A stretch of 11,298 bases of DNA, from the NCBI GenBank assembly GCA_964503455.1, contig CAZCZR010000058.1, positions 1 to 11,298 of the forward strand, read 5' to 3'. Source of the DNA: CAZCZR01 sp964503455 (lineage in GTDB: Bacteria > Bacillota > Clostridia > UBA1381). The position numbers and the translations under genes are program-made. The notes under the pieces were generated by a model, which saw only the letters and a list, made by a program, of their open reading frames with translations, made no database searches and was not told where the DNA came from. Positions within the stretch are counted from its first letter, which is position 1. The number at the start of each line of letters is the position of its first letter. This document shows positions 4,544 to 11,298 of this stretch, piece after piece.

Positions 4544-7304
4544 GGGGTTTCGAGAGATGGTGCGGCTTGCGGCGGCTGAAGGGGCGGTGCTTTTAAAAAA
4601 TGAAAAAAACACTCTCCCGATACGCGGCGAAAGGGCAGCCGTGTTCGGACGATGCCAGATCGATTACTTCAAAAGCGGGACAGGCTCCGGCGGGGCGGTG
4701 AACACAAGGCACACGGTCACGCCCTTGGAGGGGCTGCGCAAAAACGGGTACATCGAGGTCGATGAGGAGATCGCCTCGCTGTATGAGGAGCTTGCAAAAA
4801 AATTCCCCGCCGACAGGAGCAACAGGTTCTTTGCCGATTTTTCGGATGAGGAGCTTGACATTCCGGAGGATATTATAAGCGCGGCGGCGAAAAGGAACGA
4901 TAAGGCTGTGATAATCATAGGCAGAACCGCCGGCGAAGCCTATGACAGCAGGGACGCCGAGGGCGGCTTTCTGCTTACCGGCAAGGAGCGCGCGCTTATA
5001 GAGCGTGTCGGCAGGCATTTTGAAAGGTACGCGGTGCTTTTGAATACGGGCGGCGTCATGGATATGCGCTGGGTAAGCGAGTATGACGTGCCGGCGGTCA
5101 TGTATATATGGCAGGGCGGCGAGGAAGGCGGCGACGCGTGCGCGGATCTCGTTTCGGGTATTGCCGCCCCGTCCGGAAGGCTTGCCGACACGATCGCCAA
5201 GGCCTGCGCCGACTACCCCTCAACCGCCGGCTTTTTCGAAAACGATTCGCTCATCTATGCCGAGGATATATATGTAGGCTACCGGTATTTTGAAACGTTC
5301 GCTCCCGAAAGGACGGCGTATCCGTTCGGGTTCGGACTCGGCTACACGGAGTTTGAGCAGTCGTTGTCCGCGGTGCGCGAAAGAAACGGCGTTATCGAGC
5401 TTAGCATGGAGGTAAGGAATACCGGAAAATATACGGGCAGAGAGGTCGTTCAGGTTTACACGGAAGCTCCGGCGGGGATGCTCGGTCATCCGAAAAGGGA
5501 GCTTGCGGCGTTTGTGAAAACGAGGGACATAAATCCCGGCGGCACGGAGAGGGTCACGCTTAAGATACCGATAGCCGAAACGGCGTCTTACGACGATACC
5601 GGCGTTACGGGACACAAAAACGCGTGGGTACTCGAAAAGGGGACATATAATGTATACGCGGGGAAAAATGTGCGCGACGCTAAGCCGGTGTATTCATACA
5701 GAATAAACAAGACCGAGCTTATCGGGCAGTGTGAGGAGCGCATGGCTCCGATACAAGGCTTTTCGAGGCTTGTAAACGATTCGGGAAGCATCGCGTATGA
5801 AAAAATAACGCCCTCGGCGCGAAGCGGCGTATTCTCCGCGCCGGAGGAAATACCCGATTCCGGCTATGACAAGGATTTCGCGGCGGCTGTAAAAGAGGGA
5901 CACATAAAACAATTTTCGGGACACTTAACCAATGAGGAGCTTGCGGCGCTGTCGCGCGGCGAGGGGATGATGAGTCCGAGGGTTACGCCGGGGACGGCGT
6001 CATGCTTCGGGGGAGTGAGCGAGGAGCTGATAAAAAAGGGAATACCCTCGGTCTGCACCTCTGACGGCCCGTCGGGGATAAGAGCGGACAGCGGCGCGCA
6101 GACCACCTCAATGCCGAGCGGAACGCTGCTTGCCTGCACCTGGGACACGGAGCTTGTGCAAGGGCTCTATGAGTACGAGGCGCGCGAGCTTTTGTTAAAC
6201 AGCATTGATATGCTTCTCGGCCCCGCGATGAACATTCACCGCAATCCCCTTTGCGGCAGGAATTTTGAGTATTTTTCCGAGGATCCGCTCCTAAGCGGGA
6301 CAATGGCGGCGGCTGCCGTCAGAGGTATGCACAGCGGCGGCGCGGAGGCGGTGCTAAAGCATTTTGCCTGCAACAACCGCGAGCAGAACCGTCATTCCAT
6401 GGACACGGTCGTGTCCGAGAGGGCGCTTCGCGAGATATACCTGCGCGGCTTTGAAATAGCCGTGAAAACGTCGCCGGTATGCGCCGTGATGACGTCGTAC
6501 AACAAGATAAACGGCTATCATTCGGCGTCGAATTATGACCTGACGGCGGCGATTCTGCGCGATGAATGGGGCTTTGACGGCGTTGTGATGACCGACTGGT
6601 GGGCGAATATGAACGGCGCGCCCGACACTGCCGAAAGCACGCGCCGGCTGGGCGCCATGGCCCATGCGCGCAACGATTTGTATATGGTGGTGGGCAATTT
6701 TGAGGCGGGGAAGTGGGACGATGATATTGCCGAATCGCTTGAAAACGGCAGCCTTACAAGAGGAGAGCTTCAGCAAAACGCCTGCTGCATACTTGACGTG
6801 ATCTCGCGCCTTCACTGCTTTGAGCGCAGATACGGCTTCAGAAAACGCGAAAGCAAAAAATACAAAAAACAATTCGGGACAGAAAAAGCGCAAAGAGGGA
6901 CATATAAATTCTTAAAATGCGATATACCCGACAATGCGCCCGCGCCTGTAAATACAGTGCTTACCGATATGATAGCCGCCGAAAGGAGCGTGTGCCGCAG
7001 CTATGACGGCGCAGCCGCATACGGCGGGGATGAAATACGGCTTGCGCTGATAACGGACAGGGACACTAAAACGCGTATTTCATTCGTGCTTTGCGCGGAG
7101 GGAAACGCGCTCTCGCGCTTCGGCATGACGATACAATGCGGCGGCGCATACGCCGTGTCATATAGCGCGGACGGAAACGCCGACATTGAAACCGAGCCTG
7201 TGACCGTGCCTCTTTCAAGCGGGATGAACACTGTGAAAATAAGGTTTGACGCGTCAAATCCGGCGCGGACGGTCATAAAAAAATTGATGCTTGATACAGA
7301 ATAA
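4533..7304 (+). CDS. GH3 beta-glycosidase with swapped domain order
   Basis: A 923-residue cytoplasmic-type glycoside hydrolase family 3 enzyme, probably beta-glucosidase or beta-xylosidase, releasing terminal sugars from oligosaccharides. The order is reversed relative to most GH3 enzymes. An alpha/beta sandwich (GH3_C-like, about 10-270) comes first, with GRTAGEAYDS giving Glu135 as the likely acid/base and YPFGFGLGYTEF at its end. A fibronectin-III-like domain follows (about 280-350, REVVQVYTEAP). The TIM barrel (GH3_N, about 465-750) has substrate Asp511 in DGPSGIR, Lys609-His610 in KHFACNN, and nucleophile Asp688 in VMTDW. A C-terminal region of ~150 residues (770-923) looks like a beta-sandwich of unknown role. 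This permuted layout is known from Ruminococcus albus and Butyrivibrio beta-glucosidases. The start overlaps DUF2264 by 11 nt; an alternative ATG at 4557 has GAGGGG 9 nt upstream and may be the true start. Two GGGACA pairs lie in the inter-domain regions. Confidence 0.94.
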   Translation: MIYEGFREMVRLAAAEGAVLLKNEKNTLPIRGERAAVFGRCQIDYFKSGTGSGGAVNTRHTVTPLEGLRKNGYIEVDEEIASLYEELAKKFPADRSNRFFADFSDEELDIPEDIISAAAKRNDKAVIIIGRTAGEAYDSRDAEGGFLLTGKERALIERVGRHFERYAVLLNTGGVMDMRWVSEYDVPAVMYIWQGGEEGGDACADLVSGIAAPSGRLADTIAKACADYPSTAGFFENDSLIYAEDIYVGYRYFETFAPERTAYPFGFGLGYTEFEQSLSAVRERNGVIELSMEVRNTGKYTGREVVQVYTEAPAGMLGHPKRELAAFVKTRDINPGGTERVTLKIPIAETASYDDTGVTGHKNAWVLEKGTYNVYAGKNVRDAKPVYSYRINKTELIGQCEERMAPIQGFSRLVNDSGSIAYEKITPSARSGVFSAPEEIPDSGYDKDFAAAVKEGHIKQFSGHLTNEELAALSRGEGMMSPRVTPGTASCFGGVSEELIKKGIPSVCTSDGPSGIRADSGAQTTSMPSGTLLACTWDTELVQGLYEYEARELLLNSIDMLLGPAMNIHRNPLCGRNFEYFSEDPLLSGTMAAAAVRGMHSGGAEAVLKHFACNNREQNRHSMDTVVSERALREIYLRGFEIAVKTSPVCAVMTSYNKINGYHSASNYDLTAAILRDEWGFDGVVMTDWWANMNGAPDTAESTRRLGAMAHARNDLYMVVGNFEAGKWDDDIAESLENGSLTRGELQQNACCILDVISRLHCFERRYGFRKRESKKYKKQFGTEKAQRGTYKFLKCDIPDNAPAPVNTVLTDMIAAERSVCRSYDGAAAYGGDEIRLALITDRDTKTRISFVLCAEGNALSRFGMTIQCGGAYAVSYSADGNADIETEPVTVPLSSGMNTVKIRFDASNPARTVIKKLMLDTE
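5897..5923 (+). repeat. GGGACA pair 2, 21-bp spacing, inside GH3 gene
   Basis: GGGACA at 5897-5902 and 5918-5923, with an A/T-rich 14-nt spacer containing only two C. Read in frame as Gly-His twice (motif at codon position 3), at residues ~455-464 in the linker just before the barrel domain. Confidence 0.7.
6876..6902 (+). repeat. GGGACA pair 3, 21-bp spacing, inside GH3 gene
   Basis: GGGACA at 6876-6881 and 6897-6902, preceded by a long A-rich run and followed by TATAAATTC. Read as Gly-Thr twice (codon position 1), at residues ~782-790, in the lysine-rich linker between the barrel and the C-terminal domain. Confidence 0.7.
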
Positions 7305-7326
7305 TTATTTGCAGAAAGGAATAAAT

Positions 7327-10254
7327 ATGAAAAACTATCACGAAATGCCGGACTGCGCGCATATAGGCTGCGAGGCGCCGAGGGCGTATTTTATACCGTT
7401 TTCGGGCAGTGAGGACGGCAAAACGCGCGGTGAATCCGACCGCTTCACGGAGCTTGACGGGATGTGGAGCTTTAAGTACTACGACAGCTTTTATAAAGCG
7501 GATATGAGCCGCCTGCCGGCGGATTGCGCCGAAATACCGGTGCCGTCATGCTGGCAGATGCACGGCTATGACAGCCACAACTACACAAACGCGCGCTATC
7601 CGTTCCCGTTCGACCCGCCCTATATGCCCTCGGCAAATCCGTGCGGCAGATATTTCAGGAAATTCGCGCTTTCCAAGCGGGCGGACAGGAAATATTACAT
7701 CAGCTTTGAGGGCGTGGACTCGTGCTTTTATCTTTGGATAAACGGCGAGTTTGCAGGCTACAGCGAAGTGTCGCACTGCACGTCGGAGCTTGACATAACC
7801 GATAAGCTGACCGACGGCGAGAACACAGCCGATGTGCTGGTGCTTAAATGGTGCGACGGTTCATATCTGGAGGATCAGGACAAGCTGAGGATGTCGGGCA
7901 TTTTCAGAAGCGTGTACATCCTGGAGCGCGACCGCGAGCATATACGCGATATTTTCATAAACACCGATATTTCAAACGGCGTCGGATGTATAAATATACA
8001 GCTTGAAGGCGCGCAACGCGCCGTATGCACGCTGACAGACGCGGACGGGAATGAAATAGGGACACAAAACACCTCGGAAGGGACGGTTAAATTTACTGTC
8101 CCCGAACCGAAGCTTTGGACGGCGGAAACGCCGTATCTGTACACAGTCACGATCGCCTGCGGCGAGGAGAGGATATATCAGCGCGTCGGGATAAGGAAAA
8201 TCGAGGTCAGAAACGGCGTGATACTTTTAAACGGCAAACGGCTGCGCCTGCGCGGGGTGAACCGCCACGACTCCGATCCCGTGACGGGTTACGCGGTGAC
8301 GCGCGAGCAGGTCATAAAGGATCTGCGCCTTATGAAGGAGCATAATATCAACGCCATCCGCACAAGCCACTACCCCAATTCCCCGTGGTTTTACGAGCTT
8401 TGCGACGAGTACGGCTTTTATGTGATAGGCGAGGCGGACATAGAGTCGCACGGGTCAAAATCGGTGTTCGGCGGGCATTTCGGTCTTGTCGCGCAGATGC
8501 CGATGTTTCATGATCAGATCGTGGACAGGGTGCAAAGATGCGTCATCCGCGAGAAGAACCGTCCGTCGGTGATAATATGGTCAATTGGCAACGAGTCGGG
8601 CTGGAGCGCCGCGTTTGAGGACGCCGGCAGATGGGTTAAAAAATACGATCCGTCAAGGCTTCTGCACTACGAAAGCACCTACCAAACGGGCGATCACATA
8701 AACGACACCTCAATGCTTGATATGAAAAGCAGGATGTACGCTTCGACAGAGGAGATCGAAGGCTATTTTTCCGATCCCGAAAGCAGGCTGCCGTTCGTGC
8801 TTTGCGAATACTCCCACGCCATGGGCAACAGCCCGGGCGACCTTGAGGATTATTCGGAGCTGATGGACAAATATGAGGGATTTGCGGGCGGCTTTGTGTG
8901 GGAATGGTGCGATCACAGCGTTTACATGGGCAAGACCCCCGACGGAAGGGATAAGTATTTTTACGGCGGCGACTTCGGCGACGTCCTCAATGACGGGAAT
9001 TTCTGCATGGACGGACTTGTATATCCGGACAGAACGCCTCATACCGGACTGCTTGAATATAAAAACGTGCTTCGCCCCATACGCGCACGGCTTAAAGACG
9101 GCGGCTTTGAATTTGAAAACCGCCTCGATTTCACCGACGCCGGCGAGATTAACGATATTTCCTATGAGATTACCGACAACGGCAGGATAATTAAAACAGG
9201 GACGCTAAATATCAAATTCGGGACAGATAAATATGTCACCGAAGCAATACCGCTGCCGCAAATCGGCGGGGAAGGGTTTATCAGATTTATCTATACCCAA
9301 AGCAGGGACACAAAACTAACCAAACGGGGACATATAACAGGCTTCGATCAGATACGCCTGACAGACGCTCCAAGGCCGGTATTCGCCGTGAAAAGGGGCA
9401 GCGTCAGCACCGAGCGGACGCAAGAGAGCATAATCATTTCGGGCGAGCGGTTTAGGTATGTATACAACATATATACCGCCTCGTTTGACAGTATTATATA
9501 TGAAGGAAAGGAGATCACCCAAGCGCCGTGCGGCTGGACGATATGGCGCGCGCCCACCGACAACGAGCGCCACGAGCGCAGGGAATGGGAGTATCTCGGC
9601 TACGACAGGGCGCTTACGAGAGTGTATCGGACGGAGCTTGAAAACGACGGCGCGGCGCGTATAGTGTCCGAGTTTTCCCTTGCCGCCCCCGCGCAGAAAA
9701 GGGTCATATGGGGAAAAGCGGCATGGACTGTGTCGGCGGACGGCTCCGTGATACTTGAAGCGGATATGGAGCGCGACGCTAAAATGCTGTTTTTGCCGAG
9801 GTTCGGCGTGAGGATGATGCTGAAAAAGGAGTTTGACGCCGTAAGCTACTACGGCTGGGGCCCGTATGAAAGCTATATTGACAAGCATCGCGCCTCATGG
9901 AAGGGCGTTTTCGCCGCAAAGGCGGCGGATATGCACGAGGACTATCTTATGCCGCAGGAGAACGGCAGTCACTGGGGAGTGAGCGCGCTGTCGGTGACGG
10001 ACGGAGATCTGGCGGTGAGGGTTTCGGGCGGGAGCTTTTGCTTCAATGCTTCGGAGTATACAGCCGAGGAGCTTGCCCGCAAAAAGCACAGCTTTGAGCT
10101 TGAAAAAAGCGGCGCTGTCGTGCTTTGCGTGGACGCGGCGCAAAACGGCATAGGCTCGCACAGCTGCGGGCCGGAGCTTTTGAAAAAATACCGCCTTGAC
10201 GGCGAAAATATACATATGAAGGTGCGCTTTGAGATAGGACGGGAAAAGCAATGA
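7327..10254 (+). CDS. lacZ: GH2 beta-galactosidase, LacZ type
   Basis: A 975-residue retaining beta-galactosidase of the long LacZ type (E. coli enzyme about 1,024), hydrolysing terminal beta-galactosides; no signal peptide, so cytoplasmic. N-terminal sugar-binding domain: PSCWQMHGYDSHNYTN and later SYLEDQDKLRMSGIFRSVY, both classic LacZ sequences. Barrel: RGVNRHD at 309-315, metal/active-site GEADIESHG with Glu373 and His375 (E. coli Glu416, His418), acid/base Glu423 in IGNESGW (Glu461), nucleophile Glu494 in LCEYSHAMGN (Glu537). C-terminal Bgal_small_N domain: YYGWGPYESY with Trp844, the counterpart of E. coli Trp999. Start: ATG 7327 has AAAGGA 6 nt upstream; an in-frame TTG at 7291 lies within the GH3 gene and lacks a good RBS. 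It follows GH3 by 22 nt and precedes GH88 by 16 nt, in one operon. It carries three GGGAC pairs. The natural substrate may be a plant or host galactoside rather than lactose. Confidence 0.96.
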   Translation: MKNYHEMPDCAHIGCEAPRAYFIPFSGSEDGKTRGESDRFTELDGMWSFKYYDSFYKADMSRLPADCAEIPVPSCWQMHGYDSHNYTNARYPFPFDPPYMPSANPCGRYFRKFALSKRADRKYYISFEGVDSCFYLWINGEFAGYSEVSHCTSELDITDKLTDGENTADVLVLKWCDGSYLEDQDKLRMSGIFRSVYILERDREHIRDIFINTDISNGVGCINIQLEGAQRAVCTLTDADGNEIGTQNTSEGTVKFTVPEPKLWTAETPYLYTVTIACGEERIYQRVGIRKIEVRNGVILLNGKRLRLRGVNRHDSDPVTGYAVTREQVIKDLRLMKEHNINAIRTSHYPNSPWFYELCDEYGFYVIGEADIESHGSKSVFGGHFGLVAQMPMFHDQIVDRVQRCVIREKNRPSVIIWSIGNESGWSAAFEDAGRWVKKYDPSRLLHYESTYQTGDHINDTSMLDMKSRMYASTEEIEGYFSDPESRLPFVLCEYSHAMGNSPGDLEDYSELMDKYEGFAGGFVWEWCDHSVYMGKTPDGRDKYFYGGDFGDVLNDGNFCMDGLVYPDRTPHTGLLEYKNVLRPIRARLKDGGFEFENRLDFTDAGEINDISYEITDNGRIIKTGTLNIKFGTDKYVTEAIPLPQIGGEGFIRFIYTQSRDTKLTKRGHITGFDQIRLTDAPRPVFAVKRGSVSTERTQESIIISGERFRYVYNIYTASFDSIIYEGKEITQAPCGWTIWRAPTDNERHERREWEYLGYDRALTRVYRTELENDGAARIVSEFSLAAPAQKRVIWGKAAWTVSADGSVILEADMERDAKMLFLPRFGVRMMLKKEFDAVSYYGWGPYESYIDKHRASWKGVFAAKAADMHEDYLMPQENGSHWGVSALSVTDGDLAVRVSGGSFCFNASEYTAEELARKKHSFELEKSGAVVLCVDAAQNGIGSHSCGPELLKKYRLDGENIHMKVRFEIGREKQ
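8059..8085 (+). repeat. GGGACA/GGGACG pair 4, 21-bp spacing, inside GH2 gene
   Basis: GGGACA at 8059-8064 and GGGACG at 8080-8085, read as Gly-Thr twice (codon position 1), residues ~245-253, in a surface-like segment just before the conserved PEPKLW turn. The second copy is also the left arm of an inverted repeat (8080-8102). Confidence 0.65.
8080..8102. repeat. Stem-loop GGGACGGT / ACTGTCCC inside GH2 gene
   Basis: GGGACGGT (8080-8087) faces ACTGTCCC (8095-8102) around 7 nt (TAAATTT). Seven of eight positions are complementary in DNA, and the remaining G-T pair is a wobble in RNA, so a stable hairpin can form. The arms resemble the GGGACGGTT...TGTCCC repeats that I recall in Firmicute genomes. 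Confidence 0.6.
9199..9225 (+). repeat. GGGACG/GGGACA pair 5, 21-bp spacing, inside GH2 gene
   Basis: GGGACG at 9199-9204 and GGGACA at 9220-9225 with an A/T-rich spacer. Read as Gly-Thr twice (codon position 1), residues ~625-633. The second copy is followed by ATAAATATGTC, giving a short GACA/TGTC inverted repeat. Confidence 0.65.
9305..9332 (+). repeat. GGGACA pair 6, 22-bp spacing, inside GH2 gene
   Basis: GGGACA at 9305-9310 and 9327-9332, 22 bp apart, so the two copies are read in different frames (Arg-Asp-Thr, then Gly-His). It begins 80 nt after pair 5. The second copy falls on the Gly-His that begins a conserved LacZ segment (GHITGFDQIRL). Confidence 0.65.
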
Positions 10255-10270
10255 AAGGACGGAGGGAAAT

Positions 10271-11298
10271 ATGAGCTACGCGATTTCGGAGGAGGACAGC
10301 AGGTGGCTGTCGGAGGTGAGGCAAAGGCTTGAGAGGAAGCTGTCGGCGGAGAGGGAACGCCTTGGCGGCATTGTCCCGAACGAGCTTGACTCAGACGGCA
10401 GATACACCGACACGGAAAATATATTCTGGTGGACGAACGGCTTCTGGCCGGGGATAATGTGGCAGATGTACAGCGCCACGAGGGACGAGGAATACATGAA
10501 AACGGCGCGTATGTCCGACGCGCGTATGGACAGGGCGCTTGCCGAATTTGAGGGACTTGACCATGACATGGGATTTATGTTCCTGCATACGGCGGTGGCG
10601 GACTACCGTCTTACGGGCAGCAAGGAGGCGTACAGGCGCGGTATGCACGCGGCGAATCTTTTGGCGGGGCGGTTCAATCCCGCGGGCGGGTACATCCGCG
10701 CGTGGAATCCCGCCTACGATACGCAAAACGGCACCGTGGGACTTACGATAGTGGACTGCATGATGAATCTGCCGCTTTTGTACTGGGCGTCGGAGGAAAC
10801 GGGCGATCCGAGATTTCGCGCCATAGCCTCGGCTCACGCCGATAAGACCCTTGAATACACTCTGCGTCCGGACGGCTCGGCGAATCATAAGGTGCTGTAC
10901 GATCCCGAAACGGGGGAGTATATCTCCGCACCGGCGGGACAGGGCTTTGCCGAAGGGTCGTCATGGTCGCGAGGTCAGAGCTGGGCGGTATACGGCATGG
11001 CGCTTTCGGCAAGGCATACGGGGGAGAGCAAATACCTCGACGCCGCGAAGCGCACAGCGCATTACTTCCTCGCGTGCAGCGCGATGACGGACTATGTTCC
11101 GCTGTGCGATTTCAGATCGCCTGCCGAGCCTGTGTATTACGACACAACGGCGGGACTGTGCGCGGCGTGCGGTATGCTTGAGATAGCGGATCAGGTAGGC
11201 GAGTATGAAAAGCCGCTTTATACAGACGGGGCAATACGTCTTTTAAAGGCGATCACCGCGCGATGCTGCAACTGGGATCCCGCCGCCGACGGCATAAC
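10271..11298 (+). CDS. GH88 unsaturated glucuronyl hydrolase (partial, 3' end outside window)
   Basis: The first 342 codons of an enzyme whose family is usually about 370-390 residues, so only the C-terminus is missing. GH88 enzymes remove the 4,5-unsaturated uronic acid that polysaccharide lyases leave at the non-reducing end of oligosaccharides, by hydrating the double bond. Diagnostic features: WWTNGFWPGIMW near residues 53-64, Asp99 in LDHDMGF and Asp162 in VDCMMNLPLLYWAS, corresponding to the two catalytic aspartates of Bacillus UGL, then SSWSRGQSWAVYG and DTTAGLCAACGM as in the alpha/alpha-barrel family. No signal peptide, so cytoplasmic. GGAGGG lies 4 nt before the ATG and the gene starts 16 nt after lacZ, in the same operon. 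Its presence implies that the oligosaccharide entering this cell was cut by a lyase. No AT-flanked GGGACA pair is seen in this gene. Confidence 0.95.
   Translation, partial: MSYAISEEDSRWLSEVRQRLERKLSAERERLGGIVPNELDSDGRYTDTENIFWWTNGFWPGIMWQMYSATRDEEYMKTARMSDARMDRALAEFEGLDHDMGFMFLHTAVADYRLTGSKEAYRRGMHAANLLAGRFNPAGGYIRAWNPAYDTQNGTVGLTIVDCMMNLPLLYWASEETGDPRFRAIASAHADKTLEYTLRPDGSANHKVLYDPETGEYISAPAGQGFAEGSSWSRGQSWAVYGMALSARHTGESKYLDAAKRTAHYFLACSAMTDYVPLCDFRSPAEPVYYDTTAGLCAACGMLEIADQVGEYEKPLYTDGAIRLLKAITARCCNWDPAADGI

Noticed and set aside
5609..5620. GGGACACAAAAA at 5609 as an element copy
   Set aside because: It encodes a Gly-His-Lys-Asn segment that I recall as conserved in permuted GH3 enzymes, and no partner exists at 21 bp.
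6142..6302. GGGACA at 6142 and 6297, and likewise at 4677 and 10936
   Set aside because: All encode residues expected from family conservation (Trp-Asp-Thr, Ser-Gly-Thr, Gly-Gln), lack AT-rich tails and are unpaired.
7291..7326. Longer lacZ start at the TTG at 7291
   Set aside because: It lies within the GH3 gene and lacks a good RBS, whereas ATG 7327 has AAAGGA 6 nt upstream and gives the expected N-terminus.
8008..8022. GGCGCG-CAA-CGCGCC hairpin in lacZ
   Set aside because: A short GC stem is expected by chance in GC-rich coding DNA, and it has no U-tract or relation to other features.
4308..9332. GGGACA direct repeats as a CRISPR array
   Set aside because: Repeat units are only 6-7 bp, always in twos, spaced 14-15 nt, and lie inside intact enzyme genes.

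Overview
The window looks like chromosomal DNA of an anaerobic Clostridia-type Firmicute, probably a gut Oscillospiraceae/Ruminococcaceae-like bacterium. This is inferred from GGAGG ribosome binding sites, consensus sigma-A promoters, the Clostridia-type DUF6106 membrane protein, a ThiW-type ECF substrate-binding subunit, and a GH3 enzyme with swapped domain order of the kind described in Ruminococcus and Butyrivibrio. Genes are GC-rich; the only strongly AT-rich stretch is the divergent promoter region near 1.32-1.46 kb.

Layout. 1-202 is intergenic, with several small inverted repeats and no gene. 203-1311 (minus strand) is a two-gene unit: rdgB (XTP/dITP diphosphatase), then a small two-helix membrane protein whose RBS lies inside the 3' end of rdgB. 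1312-1507 is a divergent promoter region with two near-ideal sigma-A promoters and two palindromes. From 1508 to the right edge everything is on the plus strand and tightly packed with no visible terminator: thiW (hydroxyethylthiazole uptake), thiM (hydroxyethylthiazole kinase), a DUF2264 protein, a domain-permuted GH3 beta-glycosidase, a GH2 beta-galactosidase, and a GH88 unsaturated glucuronyl hydrolase cut by the window end.

How the genes work together. ThiW and ThiM form a thiazole-salvage module for thiamine. It is joined by a 2-nt gap to a set of four glycan-degrading enzymes with no visible signal peptides, so probably cytoplasmic. GH88 removes the 4,5-unsaturated uronate left by a polysaccharide lyase; DUF2264, GH3 and GH2 would trim the remaining uronate, beta-glucoside/xyloside-like and beta-galactoside units. 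The native polysaccharide, lyase and transporter are not in the window.

Most unusual signal. Inside the DUF2264, GH3 and GH2 coding regions (about 4.3-9.3 kb) there are six pairs of GGGAC[A/G] on the coding strand. Five have exactly 21 bp between copies and one has 22 bp, usually with AT-rich DNA between and after. The pairs fall in all three reading frames, so the DNA (or RNA) is conserved rather than a peptide. They sit mostly in what look like linker or variable parts of the enzymes. One is followed by an inverted copy forming a GGGACGGT...ACTGTCCC stem-loop. I interpret them as a dispersed short repeat or protein-binding element hosted within genes; its function is unknown.
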